64,000 bases of DNA from CBDDHT01 sp965228615 (lineage in GTDB: Bacteria > Pseudomonadota > Alphaproteobacteria > Rhizobiales > Methyloligellaceae), in the NCBI GenBank assembly GCA_965228615.1, contig CBDDHT010000003.1, forward strand, positions 558,001 to 622,000. The letters run 5' to 3'. The position numbers were made by a program, and so were the translations under genes. Of this stretch, positions 8,900 to 17,293 are shown one piece after another. The first letter of the stretch is position 1, and every line of letters begins with the position of its first letter. The notes below the pieces were generated by a model. That model was not told the origin of the DNA and made no database searches. It saw only the letters and a program-made list of their open reading frames with translations.

Positions 8900-9892
8900 T
8901 TAGGGCCTCAGCACGATCTTGCCGGCCGCGACCCGGCCGTCGCGCAATTCCTGGAATGCGACGGCACCCTCGTCCAAAGCCCTCTCCTCGAACCAATCGA
9001 TCGCCCCGAAAAGCCCTTTGTGCAGACCGTCCAATGTCTCGCGATAGTCACCCATCGTATATGTGTAGGTGCCGATGAAAGTGATCTCCTGCAACGTCAT
9101 CTTTCGGATATCGAGCCCCTCACTACTGCCGCCAAGACCGATGTGCATGACAACGCCGCCCGGTTTGACAAGTCGGCACGCTTCGGCGCGCGTCGGTGTG
9201 AATCCCGCTGCGTCCACAACGATGTCGAAGGTTGAATCGTCTGGCTTGCCTGCAGCCGTCGGATCGTAGGATTCGGCGATATCCCAGCGTGCCATAGCCT
9301 GACGTCTGAGAGGATTGGTCTCGGCCACGAGAATGTCCTTGCATCCCCGGCTCTTGAGCACGCCTGCGGCAGCAAGGCCGATGGCGCCCCCGCCCATGAC
9401 GGCCACCTTGCTGGCGGCGAGAGGACGATGCGCGGCCCGCTCGCCGAGATTGACCGCGTGATATGAGGTGGCAATCGGTTCGGACAGCGCCGCGACGGCA
9501 AGGTCCAGATCATCTGGAACGGTGACGACATTGCGTTCCGGCACGCGCACAAAGTCTGCGAAGGCGCCAGGACGCGGTGGCATCGAAATGATCTGGCGGT
9601 CGGGACAGATGTTCGAGCGTCCCGACAGGCAATTCTCACATGTGCCACACGTCACCAGTGGATTGATGGCGACACGTTCACCTTTACGAGGGCCGGTCGC
9701 AATCTGACCCGCCGCCTCGTGGCCGAGGACCAGGGGCGCGGGCCGGCGCTCGTCATGCCCGAGATAGGCGTGCATGTCCGAACCGCAGATACCGCAGGCT
9801 TCGACGGCAATGACGATTTCGTCTCCCGCGTCCGGCTCTGCTTCGTCACGCATTTCCATGGCCTCGGGGCCGGTGTAGACGAGCGCTTTCAT
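8900..9892 (-). CDS. Zinc-dependent alcohol dehydrogenase (MDR family)
   Basis: A 330-residue medium-chain dehydrogenase. Catalytic zinc ligands are visible in CGICGSDMH (near residue 34) and GHEAAG (near residue 57). A structural zinc site is formed by the four cysteines of CGTCENCLSGRSNIC (residues about 83-97). The NAD(P) fold carries VMGGGAIGLAAAGVL. Domain order resembles sorbitol/threonine dehydrogenases. It is the distal metabolic gene of the minus arm (carboxyltransferase, BKACE, SDR, ADH), so it probably oxidises or reduces a hydroxyl intermediate of the same pathway. The substrate is unknown. Confidence 0.9.
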   Translation of the reverse strand: MKALVYTGPEAMEMRDEAEPDAGDEIVIAVEACGICGSDMHAYLGHDERRPAPLVLGHEAAGQIATGPRKGERVAINPLVTCGTCENCLSGRSNICPDRQIISMPPRPGAFADFVRVPERNVVTVPDDLDLAVAALSEPIATSYHAVNLGERAAHRPLAASKVAVMGGGAIGLAAAGVLKSRGCKDILVAETNPLRRQAMARWDIAESYDPTAAGKPDDSTFDIVVDAAGFTPTRAEACRLVKPGGVVMHIGLGGSSEGLDIRKMTLQEITFIGTYTYTMGDYRETLDGLHKGLFGAIDWFEERALDEGAVAFQELRDGRVAAGKIVLRP

Positions 9893-9922
9893 AGAATTAC
9901 CTTATACCAGCGGCGGTTGCGA

Positions 9923-10696
9923 TTACTTTGCGGAATATCCGCCGTCTATGGCCAGGATCTGGCCCGTAATATAGGCCGACGCGGGCGACGCCAGAAACAC
10001 CGTGGCGCCATCCAGATCAGGCAATTCGCCATTGCGCCCGATCGCCGTCATCTCTGCATGATGGTGGGAGAGGTCTGAATCGGCAAATACCGGACCGGTG
10101 AGTTCCGTTGGAAAGAACCCCGGCAAGATCGCATTGGCCGTAACACCATCCTTTGACCAGGCTTCCGCCATGGCGCGCGTCAGTTGGGCCACACCGCCTT
10201 TCGAAGCACCATAGGCTATGCCATTCGCGAAGGCACGAAACGATTGCAGCGAGGCAATATTGATGATGCTGCCCTGCCCTTTCTCACGCATTCCCGGAAC
10301 GCATGCCTGCGCCAGGAAGAATGGCGCAGAGAGATTGAGATCGAGCGTGCGGGACCAATCTTTCGGCGTAATCGTATCTGCCGGCTGTCGGGGATTGACC
10401 CCAGCTGCATTTACAAGAATGTCCGGCACGCCGAAGGCTTCGCTTACAGTTTCATGCAGAGCCGGTAGCGCATCAAGATCGGAAACATCTGCTGCCGCAA
10501 TTGCTGCCTTGCCGCCTTCTCTCTCAATCTCAGCAACGACCTCGTTCAACGCCGCCTCGCGGCGCGCGACCAACACCACACTGGCGCCCGCCATCGCAAG
10601 AGCATGGGCCATACGCTTGCCGATACCTGACGATGCGCCGGTACAGAGTGCGACGCGGCCATCAAGCGAAAACAAGTTTTCCAAAAAAGGGGACAC
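9923..10696 (-). CDS. Short-chain dehydrogenase/reductase (SDR)
   Basis: A classical SDR of 257 residues with the cofactor motif TGASSGIGKRMA, the NAAG motif (LVNAAGVNPR), catalytic Ser in IINIASLQS and YGASKGG, and the C-terminal VFLASPASAYITGQILAIDGG. The open frame extends 80 codons further upstream into the BKACE gene. The GTG at 10696 is preferred because AGGTGATC sits 6 bases before it and the family N-terminus (LFSLDGRVALCTG) starts just after. It is 19 bases from the BKACE gene in the same operon. It probably interconverts a ketone and an alcohol in this pathway. Confidence 0.88.
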   Translation of the reverse strand: MSPFLENLFSLDGRVALCTGASSGIGKRMAHALAMAGASVVLVARREAALNEVVAEIEREGGKAAIAAADVSDLDALPALHETVSEAFGVPDILVNAAGVNPRQPADTITPKDWSRTLDLNLSAPFFLAQACVPGMREKGQGSIINIASLQSFRAFANGIAYGASKGGVAQLTRAMAEAWSKDGVTANAILPGFFPTELTGPVFADSDLSHHHAEMTAIGRNGELPDLDGATVFLASPASAYITGQILAIDGGYSAK

Positions 10697-10715
10697 TGTC
10701 AGATCACCTCGGTCG

Positions 10716-11549
10716 TTAGTGAATGGATCGGAGGCGAAGCAATTCTCGCGCTTCCGCAGGCTTCGCCGGATGGCGTCCATACTCACCGGCAACACCGACG
10801 ATCTTCGAGACGAGTTCGGCATTGCTGACCGCCAACCGATCCTTGTCGAACCGAAGATTGTCCTCGAATCCCGTCCGGCAGTGGCCGCCGAGTTCGAGCG
10901 CCCATTTGTTGACTTCGAACTGATGCCGCGCAACACCCATAGCCGACCAGCTCGCCTTGGGTAGAACGTCTTTCAATTCCGAGATGAGAAACTCCAGGAG
11001 CGTGCGTCTGACTGGCATGGCATTGGGAATACCCATAACGAACTGCACATGGGCGTGCTCGTCGAGCAGTCCCTTCCTCACAAGATTGGCCGCATTGTAG
11101 AGCATGGCAACGTCGAAGACCTCGATCTCCGGCTTTACCTCATATTTCTGCATATCGGTCGCTAGTGTCTCCACGAAATCCGGCGGATTCTCGTAGATAT
11201 TGGTCGGGAAGTTCACCGAGCCAGTGGCAAGCGATGCCATATCGGGTTTGAGGTAAAGCATGGCAGCCCGCTGCGAGGCCTCGCGGCCTCGGCCACCGGT
11301 CGAGAACTGCACGATCATGCCGGGGCAATGCTTGGTAACGCCTTCCTGGACCTGGCCGAAGAGATCAGGATCGGAGCTCGGATCCTCATTCTCGTCGCGG
11401 ACATGGATGTGAACGAGGCTCGCGCCGGCCTCGAAGGCCTCATGGGTCGACTCGATCTGTTCGGCCGGCGTCACCGGCACGGCCGGATTGTCTTTCTTCT
11501 TCGGAAGCGCGCCGGTTATGGCAGCCGTGATGATACATGGTTCCGTCAT
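10716..11549 (-). CDS. Beta-keto acid cleavage enzyme (BKACE, DUF849)
   Basis: The 277-residue protein matches the BKACE family: CIITAAITGA at the N-terminus, HIHVRDENEDPSSD (zinc ligands in HIHVR) near residue 47, the glycine-rich FSTGGRG, PEIEVFD near residue 140 and GHCRTGFEDN near 220. BKACE enzymes are zinc-dependent and condense a beta-keto acid with acetyl-CoA, yielding acetoacetate and a new CoA thioester; 3-keto-5-aminohexanoate cleavage enzyme (Kce) is the classical member. This implies that the pathway produces a beta-keto acid, perhaps by the nearby SDR. It lies between the carboxyltransferase (21 bases) and SDR genes. The keto acid itself cannot be read from sequence. Confidence 0.88.
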   Translation of the reverse strand: MTEPCIITAAITGALPKKKDNPAVPVTPAEQIESTHEAFEAGASLVHIHVRDENEDPSSDPDLFGQVQEGVTKHCPGMIVQFSTGGRGREASQRAAMLYLKPDMASLATGSVNFPTNIYENPPDFVETLATDMQKYEVKPEIEVFDVAMLYNAANLVRKGLLDEHAHVQFVMGIPNAMPVRRTLLEFLISELKDVLPKASWSAMGVARHQFEVNKWALELGGHCRTGFEDNLRFDKDRLAVSNAELVSKIVGVAGEYGRHPAKPAEARELLRLRSIH

Positions 11550-11570
11550 TCTCTTGAGACTCCTACGCGG

Positions 11571-13022
11571 TCAGACCGATGTCTGAACGAAATGGAACGA
11601 TTTGATTTGATCGCGGTCGGTGATTTCCTTCACCAATGTGAGCAATGGCGTTTCCATCAGCGGATAGGCCGTTGCGATCGGTCCCGCCTCCTTGAGAGCA
11701 CCATACTGCCCCTCGTCATAGAAGACGGCCAACAGCAGGTCGTCGTCCGACTCGAACGGACCGCGCGTTCGCCGGACCCGCGCTAATGCCGGCTCGACTA
11801 GCAAGCCGGGACGTTCGGTGATCGGCTCGGTGCCACGAGTGATCTTGTCATAGAGATCGGGATCGATTTCTCCCGCGATCTCTCCGTAACCGCCGCGGAC
11901 ATAGAGCCGAACCTCATCGGGGACCGAATCATACCGCTCCTTACCCTGGTCGACCGCCATCACATTGAGAACGGACTGGGTGACGATATACTGGGCGAAG
12001 GGGCTGACCACGATCGGATAGCCAAGGTCGGCACGGACCTGCCCGGCTTCCTGAAGAATTTCATTCAAGCGATCTTCAAGCCCCATGGTCTCGAGTTGAT
12101 ATTGCAGGTTCGAAACCATTCCGCCCGCACACTGATGGTGATAGTGGAATTCATCATACTCGTTGGGCGTGCCGACAGGCTTGTCCTCACGCGCGGCAAT
12201 ATAGCTGAGGCGGTCCGCTACCTCTTCGACTGGTCCAAGATCGATATCCACGTCGTAACCGCGCCGCTGGAGGTTCCGCGTCACCAGTTCGGTCGGCGCA
12301 TGAGAGACGCCATTGGCCAATGTCGAAGTAGCCGTGTGCACAACCTCGACACCGTGCTCGACAGCCTGTAGGACCACGAAGGGTGCGAGGCCCGAATTGC
12401 AGTGCGTGTGAATCTGCAGCGGCATCTCGCCAATTGCAGCTCTTACAGCCGGAACCAGTGTCGGCATGCGTTCCGGACGCAGCAACCCGCTGGCGTCCTT
12501 CAGGAACACGGCATCGACACCGAGCGCCGCCAACTCCTTTGCCTTGCCGGCATAATATTCATCGGTGTGAACGGGGCTTTCGGTATAGACCAGCCCGCCG
12601 ACGACATAGAGGCCATGCGCCTTCGCTGCCCGAATCGGTATCTCGAGGTTCCGCATGTCGTTGAGCGCGTCATAGGGCGTGTGATAACGCATACCGTTCG
12701 CAGCGAATCGCTCGGCGGCCAGCTCAACCACGTCGTCGGGGAAAAATTCGAAGGTGAAGAGGCTCTGTCCACGGGTGTGAATGATGAGCGGCGTTTCGGT
12801 GACCCATTCGTTCAAAATGCGCATGCGCTCCCATGGGTCCTCACGCAAATAGCGAACACAGACGTCGAAAACGGCCCCCCCGACCAGATCAATTGCCTCG
12901 AATCCCGCCCGATCCAGGCGTGGCGCCAGTTCCCGCATCATCGCTGTCGTCATGCGGGTCGCCCAGAGGCATTGATGCGCGTCGCGCAGCGTCACGTCGA
13001 TCAGCTTGATCGTTCGTCCCAT
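11571..13022 (-). CDS. Biotin-dependent carboxyltransferase/decarboxylase subunit (PycB/OadA/5S-like)
   Basis: A 483-residue HMGL-like TIM barrel plus the conserved carboxylase domain, as in transcarboxylase 5S, oxaloacetate decarboxylase alpha and pyruvate carboxylase B. Visible motifs are DVTLRDAHQ (substrate/metal), FLKDASGLL (the lysine expected to be carbamylated) and IHTHCNSG (metal histidines). The last replaces the usual HTHDTSG, and the KDASG replaces KDMAG, hinting at a different substrate. The attached biotinyl domain of OadA/PycB is absent; a separate biotin carrier gene lies at 14014 on the other arm. First gene of the minus operon, diverging from the IclR regulator. No biotin carboxylase is nearby, so decarboxylation or transcarboxylation, or use of a distant AccC, are all possible. 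Confidence 0.85.
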   Translation of the reverse strand: MGRTIKLIDVTLRDAHQCLWATRMTTAMMRELAPRLDRAGFEAIDLVGGAVFDVCVRYLREDPWERMRILNEWVTETPLIIHTRGQSLFTFEFFPDDVVELAAERFAANGMRYHTPYDALNDMRNLEIPIRAAKAHGLYVVGGLVYTESPVHTDEYYAGKAKELAALGVDAVFLKDASGLLRPERMPTLVPAVRAAIGEMPLQIHTHCNSGLAPFVVLQAVEHGVEVVHTATSTLANGVSHAPTELVTRNLQRRGYDVDIDLGPVEEVADRLSYIAAREDKPVGTPNEYDEFHYHHQCAGGMVSNLQYQLETMGLEDRLNEILQEAGQVRADLGYPIVVSPFAQYIVTQSVLNVMAVDQGKERYDSVPDEVRLYVRGGYGEIAGEIDPDLYDKITRGTEPITERPGLLVEPALARVRRTRGPFESDDDLLLAVFYDEGQYGALKEAGPIATAYPLMETPLLTLVKEITDRDQIKSFHFVQTSV

Positions 13023-13135
13023 AGCGTTCTTTCAACAGACCCCGGATTAACAATCGTCTCGCATCGCAAGACGATTGATTTCAGTTTTTGAGAATTGCAT
13101 AGTGGAGAACACGTCATTTTCCTGTCAAGACAGCG

Positions 13136-14017
13136 ATGATGAAAGCCCGAAAAAAACACACAGCTTCAAAGGCAAAATCAGTTCCTGCCGCCCCGTCATC
13201 CAGGACTCGCGGCGCGCGAGATACCGAGCGCCTATTGCAGTTCGGCGCCATGGGCAAAGCCTTCACCATCCTCGAGACCGTCACCGCCACGGATCAGCCG
13301 ATGTCAATGGCGGAAACCGCCCGACTCACCGGTCTGACAAAACCCACAGTACACCGCGTTATCACATTGCTGTCGGAAATCGGTTTTCTCGAGCGTGATG
13401 TCTCGGGTCGCGGCTATGTAGAAGGTCCGCGCCTACTCTCCTTTGCCCTGACGACGCTCAGTGCGGCATCGCATCGTTCGCTTCGCCATGGCATTCTCAG
13501 CGGATTATCGGAGACACTCGGCGAGACATGCAATTTCGGGGTTTTGACAGGCTCGGAAGTGGTTTATCTGGATAGGGTCGAAGCCAAATGGCCACTTGGA
13601 CTCCGATTTGAATCGGGGAGTCAGGTTCCGGCACATTGCACGGCGATCGGCAAGCTACTACTGAGCCTGCAACCGGAAGCCGAGCGTGAGGTGATTTTGA
13701 GTGCCATGCCTCTGACGCGCTATACGAGCGAAACGATTACGGACAGGCAAGTGTTGCGTGCGGCTTTGGAGGCAACGGCCAAGAGCAAGATCGGAACCGA
13801 CGATCGGGAGTTCATGTCCGGCGTCGTCTGCATCTCTGTCCCGGTCATCACGCAAAGTGGCAGGATCGTTGGTGGCATTGCCGTCTCGGCACCCGAGGCG
13901 CGGATTACACTGAAGGAAGGCCTGGCATTCGTGCCCGAGATGCGCAGCGCAGCAGCTCGTCTCGGGGCAACCTACGAGCCGGGCCAAAATGCGGACAAAT
14001 CGGAAGTGCAGCAATGA
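13136..14017 (+). CDS. IclR-family transcriptional regulator
   Basis: A 293-residue regulator with an N-terminal helix-turn-helix (about residues 40-95: FGAMGKAFTILETV, MAETARLTGLTKPTVHRVITLL) and the IclR effector domain (GETCNFGVLTGSEVVYLDRVE near residue 130, HCTAIGKLLLS, VVCISVPV). The basic serine-rich N-terminal tail of about 30 residues is longer than usual; starts at 13136 or 13139 are both possible. It sits between the two divergent arms of the catabolic cluster and overlaps the biotin carrier gene by 4 bases. It is therefore the likely regulator of both arms, binding within 13023-13135. Confidence 0.92.
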   Translation: MMKARKKHTASKAKSVPAAPSSRTRGARDTERLLQFGAMGKAFTILETVTATDQPMSMAETARLTGLTKPTVHRVITLLSEIGFLERDVSGRGYVEGPRLLSFALTTLSAASHRSLRHGILSGLSETLGETCNFGVLTGSEVVYLDRVEAKWPLGLRFESGSQVPAHCTAIGKLLLSLQPEAEREVILSAMPLTRYTSETITDRQVLRAALEATAKSKIGTDDREFMSGVVCISVPVITQSGRIVGGIAVSAPEARITLKEGLAFVPEMRSAAARLGATYEPGQNADKSEVQQ

Positions 14018-14556
14018 CATTGAGCTTTAAGGAGGTGGCAGAGATCCTCAAGCTGATCGATGCCTCGGACTGTGACGAGGTCGTACTTGAGCTTGAAGGC
14101 ACGAAGCTGGTCGTCCGACGGCGCGGTAACGAGACCGAGCAGCAGCTGGCCCCTGTCGCATCCGCCCCAAGGATCGAGGCCGTACCGGAAGCAAAGGTTC
14201 AGGAGCTGCCGGTGAAAACCGACTCGCGGCCCAATCTCGAGTTGGTGCCGGAACCCGCCCCAGTGGAACCGGCGCCATCCCCAGGCCCTGAAAACGAGCC
14301 GGCGGCGGAAGAAGGTCTGGTCGCCCTGCGAGCGCCAATGGTCGGGACATTCTATCGTCGGTCATCGCCTGACGATCCAGCATTCGTCGAGGTCGGCACC
14401 GAGGTCAAAGCCGGCGATCCTTTGTGTCTCATCGAAGTCATGAAACTCTACACGACCATCGAGGCCCCTGAAGACGGCGTCGTCGAAAGGATCGCCGTCG
14501 AGGATGGGACGCTCGTCGAGTTCAATGCGCTCCTCTTTCTGATCAGACCCAAATAA
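14014..14556 (+). CDS. Biotin carboxyl carrier protein (AccB-like)
   Basis: A 180-residue protein with an N-terminal region like AccB (FKEVAEILKLIDASDCDEV), a proline/glutamate-rich linker (about residues 60-100) and a C-terminal biotinyl domain. The biotin site is LIEVMKLYTTIEA; the EVMKL lysine is residue 144. It carries carboxybiotin between the active sites of a biotin enzyme. The matching carboxyltransferase is encoded on the opposite arm at 11571. A housekeeping accB is normally next to accC, so this copy is probably dedicated to the cluster. Its start overlaps the end of the IclR gene (ATGA), which suggests coupled expression. Confidence 0.9.
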   Translation: MTLSFKEVAEILKLIDASDCDEVVLELEGTKLVVRRRGNETEQQLAPVASAPRIEAVPEAKVQELPVKTDSRPNLELVPEPAPVEPAPSPGPENEPAAEEGLVALRAPMVGTFYRRSSPDDPAFVEVGTEVKAGDPLCLIEVMKLYTTIEAPEDGVVERIAVEDGTLVEFNALLFLIRPK

Positions 14557-14562
14557 GCCCGA

Positions 14563-15303
14563 ATGGATCCGCTCTTTGCGCTACAGGACAAATCGATCCT
14601 TGTCGCCGGTGCGGCAGGAGGGATTGGGAGCGCGCTTGCCGCTGGTCTCGCGTCACGCGGCGCACGCCTTCTCCTCACCGATATCGATCCTGACCGCGTG
14701 ACCAAGCCCGATGGTGCAGAATGCGTCGTCTCTCCTATGGATGTAACCGATGAAGGCTCCATCGCCCATGCCGTCGACACGGCTCTGCAGCATTATGGGC
14801 GACTGGACGGCGTCTTGAACGCCGCCGGCATCCTGACGATCGGATCGGCGCTCGACCTCACCGAGGATGCCTTCCAGTCAACACTCGACATCAATCTCAA
14901 GGGGCCGTTCTTGCTGTCTCGGGTCGCGGCACGTGCCATGAGCGACGTGGGCGGCGCGATCGTACACATCGCCTCGATCTCATCGAAGATGTCGAACGCA
15001 AATTACGCCGCTTACGCATCATCGAAGGCAGGGTTGGCGCAACTTGTCCGCGTTCTCGGGCGCGAGTGGGCCGATCGCGGCATCACCGTCAACGCGATCG
15101 GTCCGGCCATCATCGAAACCGGCATGACAAGCCAACATCTCGATGACCCGGACTTCCAGCGGCGCTATCTTGAGCAAATCCCCATGGGGCGCATGTCGAC
15201 GCCCGACGATCTCATCGGAACCGTTATCCTTCTGCTGAGTGCGGCGGGCCAGTTCATCACCGGGCAGACGCTCTATGTCGACGGGGGCCGTACCCTGGTC
15301 TGA
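14563..15303 (+). CDS. Short-chain dehydrogenase/reductase (SDR)
   Basis: A 246-residue classical SDR: VAGAAGGIGSALAAGL (nucleotide binding), LNAAGIL (NAAG region), IVHIASISSKMSN (Ser) and YAAYASSKAG (Tyr-x3-Lys), ending with FITGQTLYVDGG. It is the second SDR of the cluster and differs clearly from the one at 9923, so the pathway probably contains two separate oxidation or reduction steps. It starts 7 bases after the biotin carrier gene and its stop overlaps the next start (TGATG). Confidence 0.9.
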   Translation: MDPLFALQDKSILVAGAAGGIGSALAAGLASRGARLLLTDIDPDRVTKPDGAECVVSPMDVTDEGSIAHAVDTALQHYGRLDGVLNAAGILTIGSALDLTEDAFQSTLDINLKGPFLLSRVAARAMSDVGGAIVHIASISSKMSNANYAAYASSKAGLAQLVRVLGREWADRGITVNAIGPAIIETGMTSQHLDDPDFQRRYLEQIPMGRMSTPDDLIGTVILLLSAAGQFITGQTLYVDGGRTLV

Positions 15304-16253
15304 TGCCGAGGCCGGTATGGCAGCTTGTTTGGCTGGGCACTTCGAAAGGTTGGGTTCGGATGGCAAATCCCTATGACTGGAACCATCAGACGGTCGATGC
15401 CAATGGGATCGCAATCCATTATGTGCGTCATGGCAGTCCGACAGATAAGTCTCGCGCGCCGCTGGTCCTGATCCACGGCTGGCCGGAGTTCTGGTACACG
15501 TGGTCGAAGACGATCCCCGCACTCGCTGAAACATTCGATGTCATTGCGCCGGACCTTCGCGGCTTTGGCGATACAGAGAAACCGGACGCTCTGCCGCGCA
15601 TAACCGACTATGTTCGCGATCTCGTCGGATTGCTCGACACGTTGGGGATCGAGCGTGCGGGGTTAGTCGCCCACGATGTCGGCGCCTATATCGCGCAAGG
15701 ATTTGCTATGGCCTATCCCGACCGCGTGTCGGGGCTGTTCTTTTTCAACTGCCCCTATCCCGGTATCGGCAAGCGCTGGGTCGACCCGACCAGCGTCAAC
15801 GAGATCTGGTACCAGAGTTTCAATCAACTCGATTGGGCGCCCGCCCTGCTCAGATCCAGTCCAGAGGCATGCCGGCTCTATTTCGGCAATCTTCTTGCGC
15901 ACTGGTCAGCCGACCCGAACACGTTCACAGAAGAACTCGACATTTGGGTCGAGAACTTCCTCAAACCCGGAAACCTCGAAGGCGGCTTTGCCTGGTATCG
16001 TTCTCTGAACGAAGCCCGGCTTGCATTGATCCGCGACGGCGCTCCGCGGCGACCCAAAATCACCGTGCCGACCTATGTCTATTGGGGCGCGAAGGATCCG
16101 GTCCTGCGTGCCGAATGGAGCGACCGCATCGATGATTACTTCACGCATGCCACTGTCGAGATCGCAGAAGATTCCGGTCATTTCGTGCACTATGAGACTC
16201 CGGATGCTGCGAATGAGCGCATCGTCCGCTTCTTTAGCGACCGCACGACCTGA
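15303..16253 (+). CDS. Alpha/beta hydrolase with Asp nucleophile (epoxide hydrolase/dehalogenase type)
   Basis: The protein has the alpha/beta hydrolase fold: LVLIHGWPEFWYTW (oxyanion hole), a nucleophile elbow GLVAHDVGAYIA in which the nucleophile is Asp rather than Ser, and a C-terminal GHFVHYETPD histidine. The Asp nucleophile and HGWPEF motif are typical of epoxide hydrolases and fluoroacetate/haloalkane dehalogenases. ATG 15303 overlaps the SDR stop; ATG 15361 (MANPYDWNHQ) gives an N-terminus closer to the family and may be the true start. No signal peptide is evident. It lies in the plus arm between the SDR and TauE genes, and may open or dehalogenate the initial substrate. Substrate unknown. 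Confidence 0.87.
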   Translation: MPRPVWQLVWLGTSKGWVRMANPYDWNHQTVDANGIAIHYVRHGSPTDKSRAPLVLIHGWPEFWYTWSKTIPALAETFDVIAPDLRGFGDTEKPDALPRITDYVRDLVGLLDTLGIERAGLVAHDVGAYIAQGFAMAYPDRVSGLFFFNCPYPGIGKRWVDPTSVNEIWYQSFNQLDWAPALLRSSPEACRLYFGNLLAHWSADPNTFTEELDIWVENFLKPGNLEGGFAWYRSLNEARLALIRDGAPRRPKITVPTYVYWGAKDPVLRAEWSDRIDDYFTHATVEIAEDSGHFVHYETPDAANERIVRFFSDRTT

Positions 16254-17029
16254 TGAACGACCTGATCGCCTGGGCCGATCTTAGCCAGCTCGACCTCTGG
16301 AACACGCGCAATCTCATGGTCCTTACCACCCTGATGGTTGGCGGCCTGCTGCGCGGCTTCGTCGGTTTTGGCGCTGCCCTTGTCATCATTCCAATCGTCA
16401 GTTTGCTTTACAGCCCGAAAGACGCCGTTGCGCTCCATGCCGTGATCGAAATTCCGGCGCTATTCCGACTTGTTCCGATTGCCGTTCGCCATGCCGACAG
16501 CAGTCTTGTCTGGCCGTTGATCGTCGGCCTTACCGTGATGATGCCGGTCGGATCGTGGTTTCTGGCTTACATCGACCCTGAAATCATGAAGCTTACGATC
16601 GCCATCGTTGTCTTGACGCTCGTGATCCTGATTGCCTCCAACTGGCGCTACAGAGGACGGATCGGCAAACCGGTTTCGTTTGCGACCGGTGCCGTCAGCG
16701 GCATCATTCAAGGCGCAGCAGGTGTGGGGGGGCCGCCGATCGTCGCGGTTTTGCTGTCGCGGCCCGATCCGCCGGACATCATCCGCGGCAACATCCTCGC
16801 CGCCATGGCAGCGATTCACGTCATCGCAATCGGCGTCTATTGGGCCTATGGGTTTTTTACAAAAGATATCATTGTCTTAGGCATCCTGTTTTCGCCACCC
16901 TTCATTCTCGCGATCAGTCTTGGTGCGCGCCACTATGACAAGGGCGGAAGCAGCTACTACCGCCGCGCGGCGTTGACGGTCCTCGCCTGTGTCGCCCTCG
17001 TGAGCCTCTACACCGTCCTGACCTCCTGA
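16253..17029 (+). CDS. TauE/SafE-family sulfite/organic-anion permease (TSUP)
   Basis: A 258-residue protein with about eight hydrophobic segments. Motifs are MVGGLLRGFVGFGAALVIIP near the N-terminus and the internal repeat GAVSGIIQGAAGVGGPPIVAVLLS near residue 143. Both are characteristic of the TSUP family, which exports or imports sulfite, sulfoacetate, taurine-derived or other small organic anions. The last gene of the plus arm; its ATG overlaps the stop of the hydrolase (TGATG). It probably moves a substrate or an acidic or halide product of the cluster across the inner membrane. The transcript ends near the 74-bp palindrome. Confidence 0.88.
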   Translation: MNDLIAWADLSQLDLWNTRNLMVLTTLMVGGLLRGFVGFGAALVIIPIVSLLYSPKDAVALHAVIEIPALFRLVPIAVRHADSSLVWPLIVGLTVMMPVGSWFLAYIDPEIMKLTIAIVVLTLVILIASNWRYRGRIGKPVSFATGAVSGIIQGAAGVGGPPIVAVLLSRPDPPDIIRGNILAAMAAIHVIAIGVYWAYGFFTKDIIVLGILFSPPFILAISLGARHYDKGGSSYYRRAALTVLACVALVSLYTVLTS

Positions 17030-17090
17030 CCGGCTTCGATCACGCCCTTCACTCTGCAAAAGCCTAAGTGCCTTACTCGAAAATCCTGAA

Positions 17091-17164
17091 GCCAGCCCAC
17101 TCCCCCGGCCCAACCACCCCGTAGGTACCCTTATTGGGTGGTTGGGCCGGGGGAGTGGGCTGGC
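17091..17164. repeat. Palindromic element, long copy 1 (perfect 29-bp arms)
   Basis: The arms 17091-17119 and 17136-17164 are perfect reverse complements, around a 16-base loop that itself contains ACCCTTATTGGGT overlapping the arm. The element is very GC-rich. A second copy with arms identical but for one symmetric base pair and the loop in the opposite orientation lies at 19685-19758, and a short version at 1703-1737. It follows the TauE gene, so it may act as a terminator or a REP-like unit. Confidence 0.85.
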
Positions 17165-17293
17165 CTGGTCGAAACAACCTCCAGGTGACGCTTACCTAAA
17201 CGGCCCATTCAGCATGGGTTCATGCTGGTTTTTGTACATTTGTTACAGAAGTTGATCGAACCGCGCCCGATCGGCGGTTCAAGGGAGGCAAAG

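Noticed and set aside
10697..10936. Longer start for the SDR gene
   Set aside because: The extra 80 codons overlap the BKACE gene and lie upstream of a well placed ribosome site and GTG at 10696.
17222..17293. Longer start for the caspase gene
   Set aside because: The signal peptide and ribosome site place the start at 17294.
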